Shown: piece by piece, positions 1-6,107 of the stretch
Numbering within the stretch: the stretch's first letter is position 1
Layout: the number at the start of each line of letters is the position of its first letter
Origin: an uncultured Oscillospiraceae bacterium
GTDB lineage: Bacteria; Bacillota; Clostridia; Oscillospirales; Oscillospiraceae
Direction of reading: 5' to 3'
DNA: 14,993 nucleotides
NCBI GenBank assembly: GCA_934645175.1
Contig: CAKUDE010000042.1
Location: forward strand, 1 to 14,993
Made by a program: the position numbers and the translations under genes
The notes under the pieces: model-generated
Database searches by the model: none
Told to the model about the DNA's origin: nothing
The model's input: only the letters and a program-made list of their open reading frames with translations

Positions 1-37
1 GCTAACCCTTTATTTTGACCGCTCCCCATTTGCAGGT

Positions 38-74
38 CCGTCCGACGGGCGAGCACGGCCCGGCCGCCGGACGG
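38..74 (-). other. GC-rich stem-loop downstream of rplA (third of three)
   Basis: Bases 38-48 and 64-74 pair as an 11-bp stem with one G-U pair around a GC-rich loop. It is read on the minus strand as part of the transcript leaving rplA. No T-run follows it, so it is not a simple terminator. In Firmicutes rplJ-rplL normally follows rplA behind a structured L10 leader, so this may belong to such a leader. I cannot match the L10 consensus because the sequence stops at the window edge. Confidence 0.4.
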
Positions 75-99
75 CGGGCATTCCCCCGATCAAGCAATC

Positions 100-125
100 A
101 CCCCCGCCGGATTCCCGGCGGGGGT
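100..125 (-). other. Perfect 11-bp hairpin downstream of rplA (second of three)
   Basis: Bases 100-110 (ACCCCCGCCGG) pair perfectly with 115-125 around a 4-base loop. Reading on the minus strand, the hairpin is followed by GATTGCTTGATC, not by a run of T. It could be a pause or processing structure, or part of an L10 leader or attenuator. It shares the ACCCCCG...CGGGGGT ends with the hairpin at 154-183 but has a different core. Confidence 0.5.
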
Positions 126-150
126 CTTACGTTATCCTGCGGCGCATATG

Positions 151-183
151 AAAACCCCCGAGAACGAAAGGGTTCTCGGGGGT
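151..183 (-). terminator. Terminator or attenuator after rplA
   Basis: Bases 154-165 and 172-183 form a perfect 12-bp stem (ACCCCCGAGAAC / GTTCTCGGGGGT) with a 6-base loop. On the minus strand it is followed directly by TTTTC. It lies 22 bases past the rplA stop codon. The T-run is short, so readthrough into a downstream rplJ-rplL unit is plausible and it may act as an attenuator rather than a full stop. Confidence 0.6.
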
Positions 184-205
184 GTGAAACACGGCCTCTG
201 TAAAA

Positions 206-895
206 TTACAGCTTCGCGGTGCTGACCTTGACGCCGGGGCCCATGGTGGAGGCGACGACGCAGGAACGGATATACTGACCCTTTGCCGCGGCGGGCTTTG
301 CCTTGATGACGGCGCCGAGCAGAGTGTTCATGTTCTCGGTGAGCTTTTCCGCACCGAAGCTGACCTTGCCGATCGGGCAGTGGATGATGTTGGTCTTGTC
401 GAGACGGTACTCGATCTTACCGGCCTTGATCTCCTTAACCGCAGCGGCGACGTTCGGGGTGACGGTACCGGCCTTGGGAGAGGGCATGAGACCCTTCGGG
501 CCGAGAACCTTACCGAGACGGCCGACGATACCCATCATATCGGGCGAAGCGACGACGACGTCGAAGTCAAACCAGTTTTCCTTGGTGATCTTTTCGACAA
601 GCTCCATGCCGCCGACATAGTCCGCGCCGGCTTCCCTGGCCTCGTCGACCTTGGCGTCCTTCGCGAAAACGAGGACCTTGCGGGTCTTGCCGGTGCCGTT
701 GGGCAGGACGATGGCGCCGCGAACCTGCTGATCCGCATGGCGGGAGTCAACGCCGAGCTTGATGTGAATCTCGACGGTTTCGTCAAACTTCGCCGGGGCG
801 GTCTTGACGACGAGCGCCAGAGCGTCGGCAACTTCATACTGCACGGAGCGGTCGATCTGCTTCGCGCTGTCCTTATATTTTTTACCTCTAAACAA
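206..895 (-). CDS. rplA: 50S ribosomal protein L1
   Basis: L1 builds the mobile L1 stalk of the 50S subunit at the E site and is the translational repressor of the L11-L1 operon. The 229 residues match the family's usual length, and the sequence is recognisable throughout (for example [18 protein letters not shown] and [15 protein letters not shown]). I place the start at a TTG codon at 895, giving [10 protein letters not shown], because AAGGAGG lies 8 bases upstream. A longer frame to an ATG at 940 would run through that ribosome binding site and through the L1-binding element at 914-940, so it is rejected. The gene is last in the rpmG-secE-nusG-rplK-rplA operon within the window, 77 bases after rplK. 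The TTG start may lower initiation and leave room for L1 feedback; that last point is inference. Confidence 0.97.
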   Translation of the reverse strand: MFRGKKYKDSAKQIDRSVQYEVADALALVVKTAPAKFDETVEIHIKLGVDSRHADQQVRGAIVLPNGTGKTRKVLVFAKDAKVDEAREAGADYVGGMELVEKITKENWFDFDVVVASPDMMGIVGRLGKVLGPKGLMPSPKAGTVTPNVAAAVKEIKAGKIEYRLDKTNIIHCPIGKVSFGAEKLTENMNTLLGAVIKAKPAAAKGQYIRSCVVASTMGPGVKVSTAKL

Positions 896-913
896 TGTTA
901 TTTCCTCCTTGAA

Positions 914-940
914 GTGGTGAATGCGGAATAATCCTCCCAC
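914..940 (-). promoter_or_regulatory. L1-binding mRNA motif in the rplA leader
   Basis: On the minus strand this reads GTGGGAGGA, a short loop, TTCCGC, then CACCAC. An outer GTGG/CCAC stem and an inner GGA/TCC stem enclose an asymmetric internal loop. The same pattern (GGTGGGAGGC ... GCC ... UACCACC) forms the base of the L1 stalk in 23S rRNA, which L1 binds. The element ends 13 bases before the rplA ribosome binding site region. It is best explained as an autoregulatory L1 site, by analogy with L1 control of the L11-L1 operon. Confidence 0.7.
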
Positions 941-972
941 ATATTGAGGACTACGTCCTCGACGATGATCGG

Positions 973-1398
973 TCAGTCAACAACGGTGACGCCCATGCTG
1001 CGGCAGGTGCCGGCAACCTGGCTCATAGCCGCCTCAATGGTAGCGGCGGTGAGGTCGGGCATCTTCTTCTCGGCGATCTCGCGAACCTGAGCCTTGGTGA
1101 TGGTGGCGACCTTCGTCTTGTTGGGGACGCCGGAGCCCTTCTCCTGGCCGACTGCCTTGAGAATGAGGGTCGGGGTCGGAGGGGTCTTGGTGATGAAGGA
1201 GAAGCTGCGGTCGGAATAAACGGTGATGACGACCGGAATCTTGAAGCCGGCCTGATCCTTGGTGCGCTCGTTGAACTCGCGGATAAACTGTGCGATGTTC
1301 ACGCCGTGCTGGCCGAGTGCCGGGCCGACGGGGGGCGAAGCGGTCGCCTTCGCAGCGGGAATCTGAAGTCTGATATAACCGGTGATTTTTTGTGCCAT
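973..1398 (-). CDS. rplK: 50S ribosomal protein L11
   Basis: L11 binds 23S rRNA at the GTPase-associated centre and is needed for translation factor function and RelA-type stringent signalling. The 141-residue length is typical. The N-terminal domain has the hallmark [14 protein letters not shown] and a following [10 protein letters not shown] segment. The central ITKTPPTP region and the C-terminal RNA-binding domain ([14 protein letters not shown] stretch, then GTCRSMGV) are present. The start is the ATG at 1398, 6 bases after GGAGGTG; an in-frame ATG five codons upstream overlaps that site and is rejected. The gene lies 81 bases after nusG, and the spacer contains an L1-binding motif at 1421-1470, so L1 probably represses rplK translation. 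Confidence 0.98.
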   Translation of the reverse strand: MAQKITGYIRLQIPAAKATASPPVGPALGQHGVNIAQFIREFNERTKDQAGFKIPVVITVYSDRSFSFITKTPPTPTLILKAVGQEKGSGVPNKTKVATITKAQVREIAEKKMPDLTAATIEAAMSQVAGTCRSMGVTVVD

Positions 1399-1420
1399 GA
1401 TAAGCACCTCCAATTAGAAT

Positions 1421-1470
1421 GTGGTGATACGCTTTCGCGTATTTCTGGCGGGGGATAAAACCCCTCCCAC
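1421..1470 (-). promoter_or_regulatory. L1-binding mRNA motif in the rplK leader, with an extra hairpin
   Basis: On the minus strand this reads GTGGGA, a GGGG-TTTTAT-CCCC hairpin, CGCCAGAA, a perfect ATACGC-GAAA-GCGTAT hairpin, then CACCAC. The GTGG/CCAC closing stem and GTGGGAGG...CCGC strands match the element before rplA and the 23S L1 stalk base. The GAAA-tetraloop hairpin is an insertion that the rplA copy lacks. The element lies just upstream of the rplK ribosome binding site, where L1 autoregulation of the L11-L1 operon is known to act. Confidence 0.72.
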
Positions 1471-1479
1471 GTTGTTCGA

Positions 1480-2007
1480 TCAGTCGGCGATTGCTTCGAC
1501 CTGATCGAGCTCCAGCTCGACGGGTGTCTCGCGACCGAACATGGAAACGGTCACGCGGACTTTGTTCTTTTCGATGTCGAGCAGCTCTACGGTGCCGTTG
1601 AAGCCGCTGAGCGGGCCGTCGATAATGGCGACCGTGTCGCCCTCGGCGTAACCGACGACGACCTCGCGCTTTTCAACGCCGAGCTGGTAGACCTCATCCT
1701 CGGTCAGAGGAGTCGGCTTTGTGCTGCCGGAGGTGACGAAGCCCGTCACGCCGCGCACGTTGCGGATAATGTACCATGCCTCATCCGTCATTACCATCTT
1801 CACCAGCACATAGCCGGGGAAAACCTTACGGTCATAGGTCTTGGGACCCTTGTCCGTGATCTCGGTCACGGTTTCCAGGGGGATGGAGACCTGCTGGATA
1901 ATGTCCTGAAGCTGGCGGGTTTCGACCGTCTTTTCGATGGTCGCTTTTACGGTGTTTTCATAACCGGAATAGGTATGCACAACATACCATTTTGCTGCCT
2001 CTGCCAT
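1480..2007 (-). CDS. nusG: Transcription termination/antitermination protein NusG
   Basis: NusG binds the RNA polymerase clamp and modulates pausing, and it can link polymerase to the ribosome or Rho. The 175 residues contain the N-terminal NGN domain (residues about 5-105, opening KWYVVHTYSGYEN, with the FPGYVLVKM strand). The C-terminal KOW domain follows at about 125-172, with GDTVAIIDGPLSGFNGTV. The start ATG at 2007 lies only 6 bases past the secE stop, and there is no convincing Shine-Dalgarno sequence in front of it (CTTCTGATCCGCC). Translation probably depends on ribosomes finishing secE. The position between secE and rplK is the conserved bacterial arrangement. Confidence 0.98.
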   Translation of the reverse strand: MAEAAKWYVVHTYSGYENTVKATIEKTVETRQLQDIIQQVSIPLETVTEITDKGPKTYDRKVFPGYVLVKMVMTDEAWYIIRNVRGVTGFVTSGSTKPTPLTEDEVYQLGVEKREVVVGYAEGDTVAIIDGPLSGFNGTVELLDIEKNKVRVTVSMFGRETPVELELDQVEAIAD

Positions 2008-2013
2008 GGCGGA

Positions 2014-2244
2014 TCAGAAGAGCTTGCCGAGCAGATCGATACCGAGACCGGCAACGACGTCGAACGTGCAAACGATCACGCCGACAATCAGAACGGCCAC
2101 GAGCACGACGATCGTGTTGTTCAGAAGCTGCTTGCCCGAGGGCCAGACGACCTTCTTCAGCTCGCTTTTCATTTCACGGAACCACTTGGACAGCCCTCTG
2201 CCGAAACGGACAAAGATATTGGGTTTCTTGTTGACTTCAGCCAT
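2014..2244 (-). CDS. secE: Preprotein translocase subunit SecE
   Basis: SecE is the small subunit that clamps SecY in the SecYEG channel of the plasma membrane. At 76 residues it is the short, single-span form usual in Gram-positive bacteria. Residues about 12-40 form the amphipathic surface helix ending in the conserved KKVVWPS motif. Residues about 42-65 form the one transmembrane helix (NNTIVVLVAVLIVGVIVCTF). The ATG start follows AAAGGAG with a 6-base spacer. The gene sits between rpmG (16-base gap) and nusG (6-base gap), the standard order. Confidence 0.97.
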   Translation of the reverse strand: MAEVNKKPNIFVRFGRGLSKWFREMKSELKKVVWPSGKQLLNNTIVVLVAVLIVGVIVCTFDVVAGLGIDLLGKLF

Positions 2245-2260
2245 TGGGAACTCCTTTCCG

Positions 2261-2410
2261 TTACTTTGTTTCGCTGTGGACCGTGTGCTTTCTGCAGAAT
2301 CTGCAATACTTCTTCATTTCCAGGCGGTCGGGGTCGTTTTTCTTGTTCTTCATCGTGTTGTAGTTTCTTTGCTTGCACTCGGTGCATCTGAGAGTGATCT
2401 TAACTCGCAT
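2261..2410 (-). CDS. rpmG: 50S ribosomal protein L33
   Basis: This 49-residue gene begins [17 protein letters not shown] and ends [17 protein letters not shown]33 is a small 50S protein near the E site. Two CxxC pairs (CTEC and CRFC) show this is the zinc-binding form; many bacteria also carry a cysteine-free paralogue used under zinc limitation. The ATG at 2410 is preceded by GGAGGTGCCGAACACT, so a strong ribosome binding site supports the start. It is the first gene of the operon. Its transcript has a leader of roughly 130 bases starting near 2544. The gene is short and is easily missed by length-limited gene calling. Confidence 0.97.
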   Translation of the reverse strand: MRVKITLRCTECKQRNYNTMKNKKNDPDRLEMKKYCRFCRKHTVHSETK

Positions 2411-2520
2411 AGTGTTCGGCACCTCCTTAATCATTTGCCTCCCTGCGCTCCTGCGGCTATCGAAAATTTAGCCGACGCCGAAACTACCGGGCGTGCTCCG
2501 CAGGCGAAAAATGGGCGCAG

Positions 2521-2572
2521 AAAAAAAGCCCCTTTTTCACAGGTAGAGCTATTCTACCACAGAAAAGGGGGC
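2521..2572 (-). terminator. Rho-independent terminator after the pdaA-like gene
   Basis: On the minus strand GCCCCCTTTTC pairs with GAAAAAGGGGC (bases 2562-2572 with 2528-2538, one G-U pair). An inner 6-bp stem TGGTAGA-type (2553-2558 with 2542-2547) follows across a symmetric ACA/ACA-type internal loop. Seven T residues follow (2521-2527). It lies 36 bases past the deacetylase stop. The rpmG promoter lies within it, so the two signals are nested. Confidence 0.85.
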
Positions 2573-2579
2573 AGGTCAA
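2551..2579 (-). promoter_or_regulatory. Sigma-A promoter of the rpmG-secE-nusG-rplK-rplA operon
   Basis: On the minus strand TTGACC (2574-2579) is separated by exactly 17 bases from TAGAAT (2551-2556). The -10 is preceded by TGG, giving an extended TGn. Initiation would fall near 2544. The -10 element and start site lie inside the upstream terminator hairpin. A new transcript therefore lacks most of the hairpin's 5' arm and cannot fold into the terminator, even though it copies the T-run. Confidence 0.82.
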
Positions 2580-2608
2580 CCATTATTTTCTGTTTTTGCG
2601 GCAAATTT

Positions 2609-3394
2609 TCAGGAAAACAGACGGTCAACGGAGGCAAATCGGTAGCCCATTTGCTCCCAGCGCGTCAAAAGCTCATCCAGGATTTCCGCATTGGTTGCCG
2701 AGGTGCTGTGCAGCAGCACGACCGCGCCGTTGTGGATCCGCGGCAGCAGCTTGGCAAACGCCTGTTCCTTCGTCGGCTGTTTATCGGTCAGCCAGTCCAC
2801 ATAGGCAAGACTCCAGAAAACCGTCCGATAGCCGAGCTGCTGCGCCATTTTCAGATTCTCCTCGGAATAGACACCGCGCGGCGGCCGGTAATACTTCGGC
2901 AGCGCCTCGCCGGTAACATTATAGTATGCCGCTTCCAGCGATTCCAGCTCCGTGCGGAAGGACGTCAGGTCCGCCAGCTTCGACATATCATAATGATGGA
3001 ACGTGTGATTGCCGACGATATGACCCTCGGCGCGCATTCTGCGCACCAGCTCCGGATTTTGCTCGACATAGTGCCCGACGACGAAGAACGCGGCCGGGAC
3101 GTTATGCTTTTTCAGCACATCGAGAATCTGCGCCGTGTAGCCGTTTTCATAGCCCGCGTCAAATGTCAGATAGATTGTCTTTTGGGATGTGTCGCCGAGG
3201 AAAGCCGCGTCCAGCGCGCGAAGCTGCTCGACGCCCGCGTTGCCGGCAGGCGGTTGCCCTTCCGTGCGGAAGCTCAGTCCCCATGATGCGGTCGGGACCG
3301 CCGCAAGCGGATGAAACAGCGCCACTGTGACCAGACAGAGCAGCACAAAGCACGCCGTGGCCAGCGGCGCATAGTCCCGGAAAATTTGTTTCAC
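2609..3394 (-). CDS. pdaA: PdaA-type polysaccharide (muramic delta-lactam) deacetylase
   Basis: PdaA-type enzymes remove the N-acetyl group from muramic acid in spore cortex peptidoglycan, a step needed to form muramic-delta-lactam and hence to germinate. The 261 residues have a short cytoplasmic start and a membrane or signal segment (residues about 10-30). A NodB domain follows with TFDAGYENG (77-85), the metal-binding HTFHH (130-134), YYRPPRG (168-174), VFWSLAYVDW and VLLHS (226-230). The TFDAGYENG form of motif 1, rather than TFDDG, is characteristic of PdaA. I chose a GTG start at 3394 because GAGGTG lies 6 bases upstream; a TTG six codons earlier overlaps that site. The gene is monocistronic with its own terminator. 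I cannot identify a forespore promoter with confidence. A general peptidoglycan or chitin deacetylase role is less likely. Confidence 0.88.
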   Translation of the reverse strand: MKQIFRDYAPLATACFVLLCLVTVALFHPLAAVPTASWGLSFRTEGQPPAGNAGVEQLRALDAAFLGDTSQKTIYLTFDAGYENGYTAQILDVLKKHNVPAAFFVVGHYVEQNPELVRRMRAEGHIVGNHTFHHYDMSKLADLTSFRTELESLEAAYYNVTGEALPKYYRPPRGVYSEENLKMAQQLGYRTVFWSLAYVDWLTDKQPTKEQAFAKLLPRIHNGAVVLLHSTSATNAEILDELLTRWEQMGYRFASVDRLFS

Positions 3395-3450
3395 ATTCCT
3401 CACCTCGGTCAAGCCTATGCGCGGGCGGGAGAAGAAATGAAAAAATTCTT

Positions 3451-3478
3451 GTCTGTCAAGTTTTTTCTCTTGACAGAC
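3451..3478. repeat. Perfect inverted repeat over the ylxM -35 element (candidate operator)
   Basis: GTCTGTCAAG (3451-3460) and CTTGACAGAC (3469-3478) are perfect 10-base inverted copies separated by 8 bases (TTTTTTCT). The right arm contains the -35 TTGACA of the plus-strand promoter. The left arm presents a TTGACA on the minus strand, pointing to the deacetylase gene, but without a good -10 at the right distance. A protein bound here would block the ylxM-ffh promoter. No regulator is identified. Confidence 0.5.
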
Positions 3479-3498
3479 GGGAGTGCAGCGTGTATAAT
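3470..3498 (+). promoter_or_regulatory. Consensus sigma-A promoter of ylxM-ffh-rpsP-khpA
   Basis: TTGACA (3470-3475), a 17-base spacer, and TATAAT (3493-3498) are both exact matches to the sigma-A consensus. Transcription should start near 3505, leaving a leader of about 25 bases before the ylxM ATG. Confidence 0.93.
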
Positions 3499-3528
3499 GG
3501 GCGGAGCAACGCGAAAGGAAGAACGCTT

Positions 3529-3879
3529 ATGAAGCACGACGCCTATCGGATGTCGCTGCTTTTCGACTATTACGGCGCGCTTCTTGCGCCGAAGCAGCGC
3601 AGTTACTTTGACCTGTATTACAATCAGGATCTGTCGCTTGCCGAGATCGCCGAGGGCGAGGGCATCTCCCGTCAGGGCGTACACGACGCCATCGGCCGCG
3701 CGGAGGCGCTGCTGCTGGACTGCGAACGTGCTGCGGGCTGCGTTGCCCGGCAGGCGCGGTTTCGCGAGGCGGCCGAGCGGATCGACCGCGCTGCACGCGG
3801 ACTTGGGCAGCACCCGGACGCATCCGTCCGCATGGCCGCGGAGGAGATCCTGTCCGCCCTTTCCGACGTAAAGGAGTGA
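3529..3879 (+). CDS. ylxM: YlxM family HTH protein, signal recognition particle associated
   Basis: YlxM proteins are small DNA-binding-like proteins with a sigma-70 region 4 type helix-turn-helix, encoded next to ffh and thought to modulate the SRP pathway; their exact role is unsettled. The 116 residues begin MKHDAYRMSLLFDYYGALL. They contain the typical PKQRSYFDLYYNQDLSLAEIAE stretch with the recognition helix ISRQGVHDAIGRAE (46-59). The C-terminal half is basic and helical. The ATG at 3529 follows AAAGGAAG and lies within the leader defined by the promoter; an in-frame ATG at 3490 precedes the transcription start and cannot be used. ffh follows after 4 bases, indicating co-translation. 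Confidence 0.9.
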   Translation: MKHDAYRMSLLFDYYGALLAPKQRSYFDLYYNQDLSLAEIAEGEGISRQGVHDAIGRAEALLLDCERAAGCVARQARFREAAERIDRAARGLGQHPDASVRMAAEEILSALSDVKE

Positions 3880-3883
3880 CACT

Positions 3884-5224
3884 ATGGCATTTGAAGGATT
3901 AACCGCCAAGCTCAACGCCGCATTCAAAAAGCTGCGCGGCAAGGGGCGCTTGTCCGAGTCCGATATCAAGGATGCAATGCGCGAGATTCGTCTGGCGCTG
4001 CTGGAGGCCGACGTCAGCTATAAGGTCGTCAAGGATTTCATTAAGAGCGTGTCCGAGCGATGCGTCGGCCGCGACGTGCTGGAGAGTCTGACCCCTGCGC
4101 AGATGATCGTCAAGATCGTCAATGAGGAGCTGATCGCCCTGATGGGCAGTGAGAATCAGCGCATCACCATCGCGCCCAAGCCGCCGACGGTTGTGATGCT
4201 TGTCGGACTTCAGGGTGCAGGCAAAACGACGAACGGCGCCAAGCTTGCCGGCCTGTTCAAGAAGCAGGGCAAGCGGCCGCTGCTTGTCGCCTGCGACATT
4301 TACCGCCCCGCCGCCATTAAGCAGCTTGAGGTCGTCGGCGCGCAGCTCGGCATTCCCGTGTTCCAGATGGGGCAGGAAAACCCTGTCAAGATCGCCAAGG
4401 CTGCCGTGCGCCACGCCGAGCAGCATGGCAATGATATGGTGTTTCTGGATACTGCCGGCCGCCTGCACGTCGATGAGGCGCTGATGAATGAGCTGAAGGC
4501 CATCAAGGCCGAGATCAGGCCGAGCGAAATCCTGCTCGTGGTTGACGCCATGACCGGTCAGGACGCGGTGAACGCCGCACAGTCATTCAACGAATGGCTC
4601 GACATCGACGGCGTGATGCTCACCAAGCTCGACGGCGACGCACGAGGCGGCGCGGCGCTTTCGGTTAAGGCCGTGACCGGTAAGCCGATCAAGTTTATCG
4701 GCACCGGCGAAAAGCTCGATATGATCGAGCCGTTCCACCCGGAGCGCATGGCTTCGCGGATTCTCGGCATGGGCGATGTTCTCACGCTGATCGAGAAGGC
4801 CGAGCAGGCCATCGACCAGAAAAAAGCTGCGGAACTGGAACAGCGGCTGCGGCAGAACAAATTCACACTCGCGGATTTCTACGATCAGCTCTCGCAGCTC
4901 AAGAATATGGGCTCCATGCAGGATATTCTGGGAATGCTGCCCGGTATGGGTTCCATGAAGAACGTCGCTGTGGACGAGAACGCACTGAGCCGTACCGAGG
5001 CGATCCTGCGCTCCATGACGCCCTATGAGCGCGAAAATCCCGCCTGTCTCAACTCCTCACGCAAGCGCCGTATTGCGCTCGGCTGCGGTCAGAAGGTCGA
5101 GGATATCAACCGGCTGCTCCGACAGTTCGAACAGATGCAGCAGATGATGAAGCAGTTCAACGGCAAAAAAAAGAACAAGCTTTTCGGCAAGGGTGGATTG
5201 CCCGGCGGCTTCCCCGGCCTGTGA
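3884..5224 (+). CDS. ffh: Signal recognition particle protein Ffh (SRP54)
   Basis: Ffh is the GTPase of the signal recognition particle. It binds 4.5S/6S RNA and the signal peptides of nascent membrane proteins and docks on FtsY. The 446 residues show the N domain (1-90) and the G domain with P-loop GLQGAGKTT (108-116), DTAGR (189-193), TKLD (247-250) and DARGG (252-256). The methionine-rich M domain runs from about residue 320, with the GxGxGxxVxxxNRLLxQFxQMQQMMKQF RNA-binding region. Family members usually have GSGT in the M domain; here it reads LGCGQKVEDINRLL, still consistent. The ATG follows AAGGAG. The gene belongs to the ylxM-ffh-rpsP-khpA operon. Confidence 0.98.
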   Translation: MAFEGLTAKLNAAFKKLRGKGRLSESDIKDAMREIRLALLEADVSYKVVKDFIKSVSERCVGRDVLESLTPAQMIVKIVNEELIALMGSENQRITIAPKPPTVVMLVGLQGAGKTTNGAKLAGLFKKQGKRPLLVACDIYRPAAIKQLEVVGAQLGIPVFQMGQENPVKIAKAAVRHAEQHGNDMVFLDTAGRLHVDEALMNELKAIKAEIRPSEILLVVDAMTGQDAVNAAQSFNEWLDIDGVMLTKLDGDARGGAALSVKAVTGKPIKFIGTGEKLDMIEPFHPERMASRILGMGDVLTLIEKAEQAIDQKKAAELEQRLRQNKFTLADFYDQLSQLKNMGSMQDILGMLPGMGSMKNVAVDENALSRTEAILRSMTPYERENPACLNSSRKRRIALGCGQKVEDINRLLRQFEQMQQMMKQFNGKKKNKLFGKGGLPGGFPGL

Positions 5225-5294
5225 TTTGAAATCGATGGGAAAAGACCCATAGATCATAACGACATTTTTTATTTTAACTGGAGGAAATATCCCA

Positions 5295-5534
5295 ATGGTC
5301 AAGATCAGACTCAGAAGAATGGGCGCGAAGAAGGCCCCTTACTACCGTATCGTTGTCGCCGATTCCCGCAGCCCCCGCGACGGCCGCTGCATCGAAGAGA
5401 TCGGAACCTACGATCCGCTGACCAGCCCGGCTACCGTTACCGTGGATGCCGAGAAGGCTCAGGCGTGGATCAAGAACGGCGCTCAGCCCACCGATACCGT
5501 CAAGGCGCTGCTCAAAAAGGCGAACGTCCTTTGA
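5295..5534 (+). CDS. rpsP: 30S ribosomal protein S16
   Basis: S16 is an early-assembling 30S protein. The 79 residues match the family from the first residue: [20 protein letters not shown], then [18 protein letters not shown]. The ATG follows TGGAGGAAATATCCCA, a strong ribosome binding site. It lies 70 bases after ffh. That spacer has a small ATGGG/CCCAT hairpin near 5235-5250 followed by an AT-rich run, possibly a weak attenuator. khpA follows after 17 bases. Confidence 0.98.
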   Translation: MVKIRLRRMGAKKAPYYRIVVADSRSPRDGRCIEEIGTYDPLTSPATVTVDAEKAQAWIKNGAQPTDTVKALLKKANVL

Positions 5535-5551
5535 GCGAGAGGAGCCTACCG

Positions 5552-5782
5552 ATGCAGGAACTCCTACTCTACGTGGCGAAGAACCTCGTCAGCCAGCCTG
5601 ATGCTGTGACGGTTGCGCAGAGAGAAGACGGCGACGGCATTGTTCTGGAGCTGCGCGTTGCCCCGGAGGATATGGGCAAGGTCATCGGCAAACAGGGCAG
5701 AATTGCCAAAGAGATTCGTACCGTCATCAAGGCCGTTGCACAACGCGACGGCAAGCGCGTCACCGTTGATATTCTCGACTGA
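5552..5782 (+). CDS. khpA: KH domain RNA-binding protein KhpA (YlqC)
   Basis: KhpA is a small KH-domain RNA-binding protein, known in other Firmicutes to pair with KhpB/Jag and affect cell elongation and RNA metabolism. The 76 residues are essentially one KH fold, with the nucleic-acid-binding GxxG loop in VIGKQGR (residues 44-50). The start ATG at 5552 follows AGAGGAG; an in-frame ATG at 5465 lies inside rpsP and lacks a ribosome binding site. It is the last gene of the operon and is followed by a strong terminator. In many Firmicutes rimM and trmD come next; here they lie about 6 kb away. Confidence 0.95.
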   Translation: MQELLLYVAKNLVSQPDAVTVAQREDGDGIVLELRVAPEDMGKVIGKQGRIAKEIRTVIKAVAQRDGKRVTVDILD

Positions 5783-5788
5783 CATTTT

Positions 5789-5826
5789 AAAAATCGCCTG
5801 CCGGCAGCTTCCGGCGGGCGATTTTT
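5789..5826 (+). terminator. Rho-independent terminator of the ylxM-ffh-rpsP-khpA operon
   Basis: Bases 5789-5804 (AAAAATCGCCTGCCGG) pair with 5811-5826 over 16 positions with one G-U pair and a 6-base loop. The stem ends in TTTTT. It lies 7 bases past the khpA stop. Confidence 0.92.
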
Positions 5827-5873
5827 GTCAGTAATTGCTACAATCTTTTAACCGAATTGTCACCGAACTGCGG

Positions 5874-5902
5874 TTGACTTTGCTTGCGTGGGGAAATATA
5901 AT
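5874..5902 (+). promoter_or_regulatory. Sigma-A promoter of the membrane protein - phosphopantetheinyl transferase unit
   Basis: TTGACT (5874-5879), a 17-base spacer, and an exact TATAAT (5897-5902). Transcription should start near 5909, only about 16 bases before the first ATG that can be used (5925). Confidence 0.88.
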
Positions 5903-5924
5903 GGAGCCAAAGGATGTGAAATCT

Positions 5925-6107
5925 ATGCAGAATACCAAGCTCGGCACTGCTCGCATGGTGTTCGGCGCGCTTGCGTCAACGGTTGCCTTAGCGCTGTTTG
6001 CGTGCAGTGTATTCGTTGCGCCACGCTTCGACTTCGGACTGGCGCTGCTGGCGCTGCTTTGCCTGTGCGGCGGTGCGCTGCTGCTTGCGCCGCTGTTTGC
6101 GCAATGA
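5925..6107 (+). CDS. Small two-span membrane protein of unknown function
   Basis: I do not recognise this 60-residue protein. It has a short polar start (MQNTKLGTARM), a first hydrophobic helix at residues about 12-32 (GALASTVALALFACSVFVA), a short PRFDF turn, and a second helix at about 38-58. Two cysteines sit near the middle of the second helix. The start is set by the promoter: an upstream in-frame ATG at 5901 lies within the -10 element, so the ATG at 5925, after AAAGGATG, is the first possible one. Its TGA overlaps the ATG of the phosphopantetheinyl transferase (ATGA), so the two are translationally coupled. It may help expression of that gene or act at the membrane; no function can be assigned. 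Confidence 0.7.
   Translation: MQNTKLGTARMVFGALASTVALALFACSVFVAPRFDFGLALLALLCLCGGALLLAPLFAQ

Noticed and set aside
15..203. Plus-strand reading frame of 62 codons across the left end
   Set aside because: It runs through three stem-loops in GC-rich DNA, has no ribosome binding site and resembles nothing. The hairpins explain this segment better.
380..931. Plus-strand 183-codon frame opposite rplA
   Set aside because: It is the antisense shadow of a highly conserved ribosomal protein gene with strong codon bias; no start signal is seen.
946..960. GAGGAC-TAC-GTCCTC hairpin between rplK and rplA as a terminator
   Set aside because: The stem is 6 bp and no T-run follows; it lies inside an operon whose genes are always co-transcribed.
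2006..3286. Long plus-strand open frame (426 codons) across secE, rpmG and the deacetylase
   Set aside because: It spans three minus-strand genes and a terminator. The apparent protein is low-complexity and Arg/Leu/Gln-rich, as expected of GC-rich antisense.
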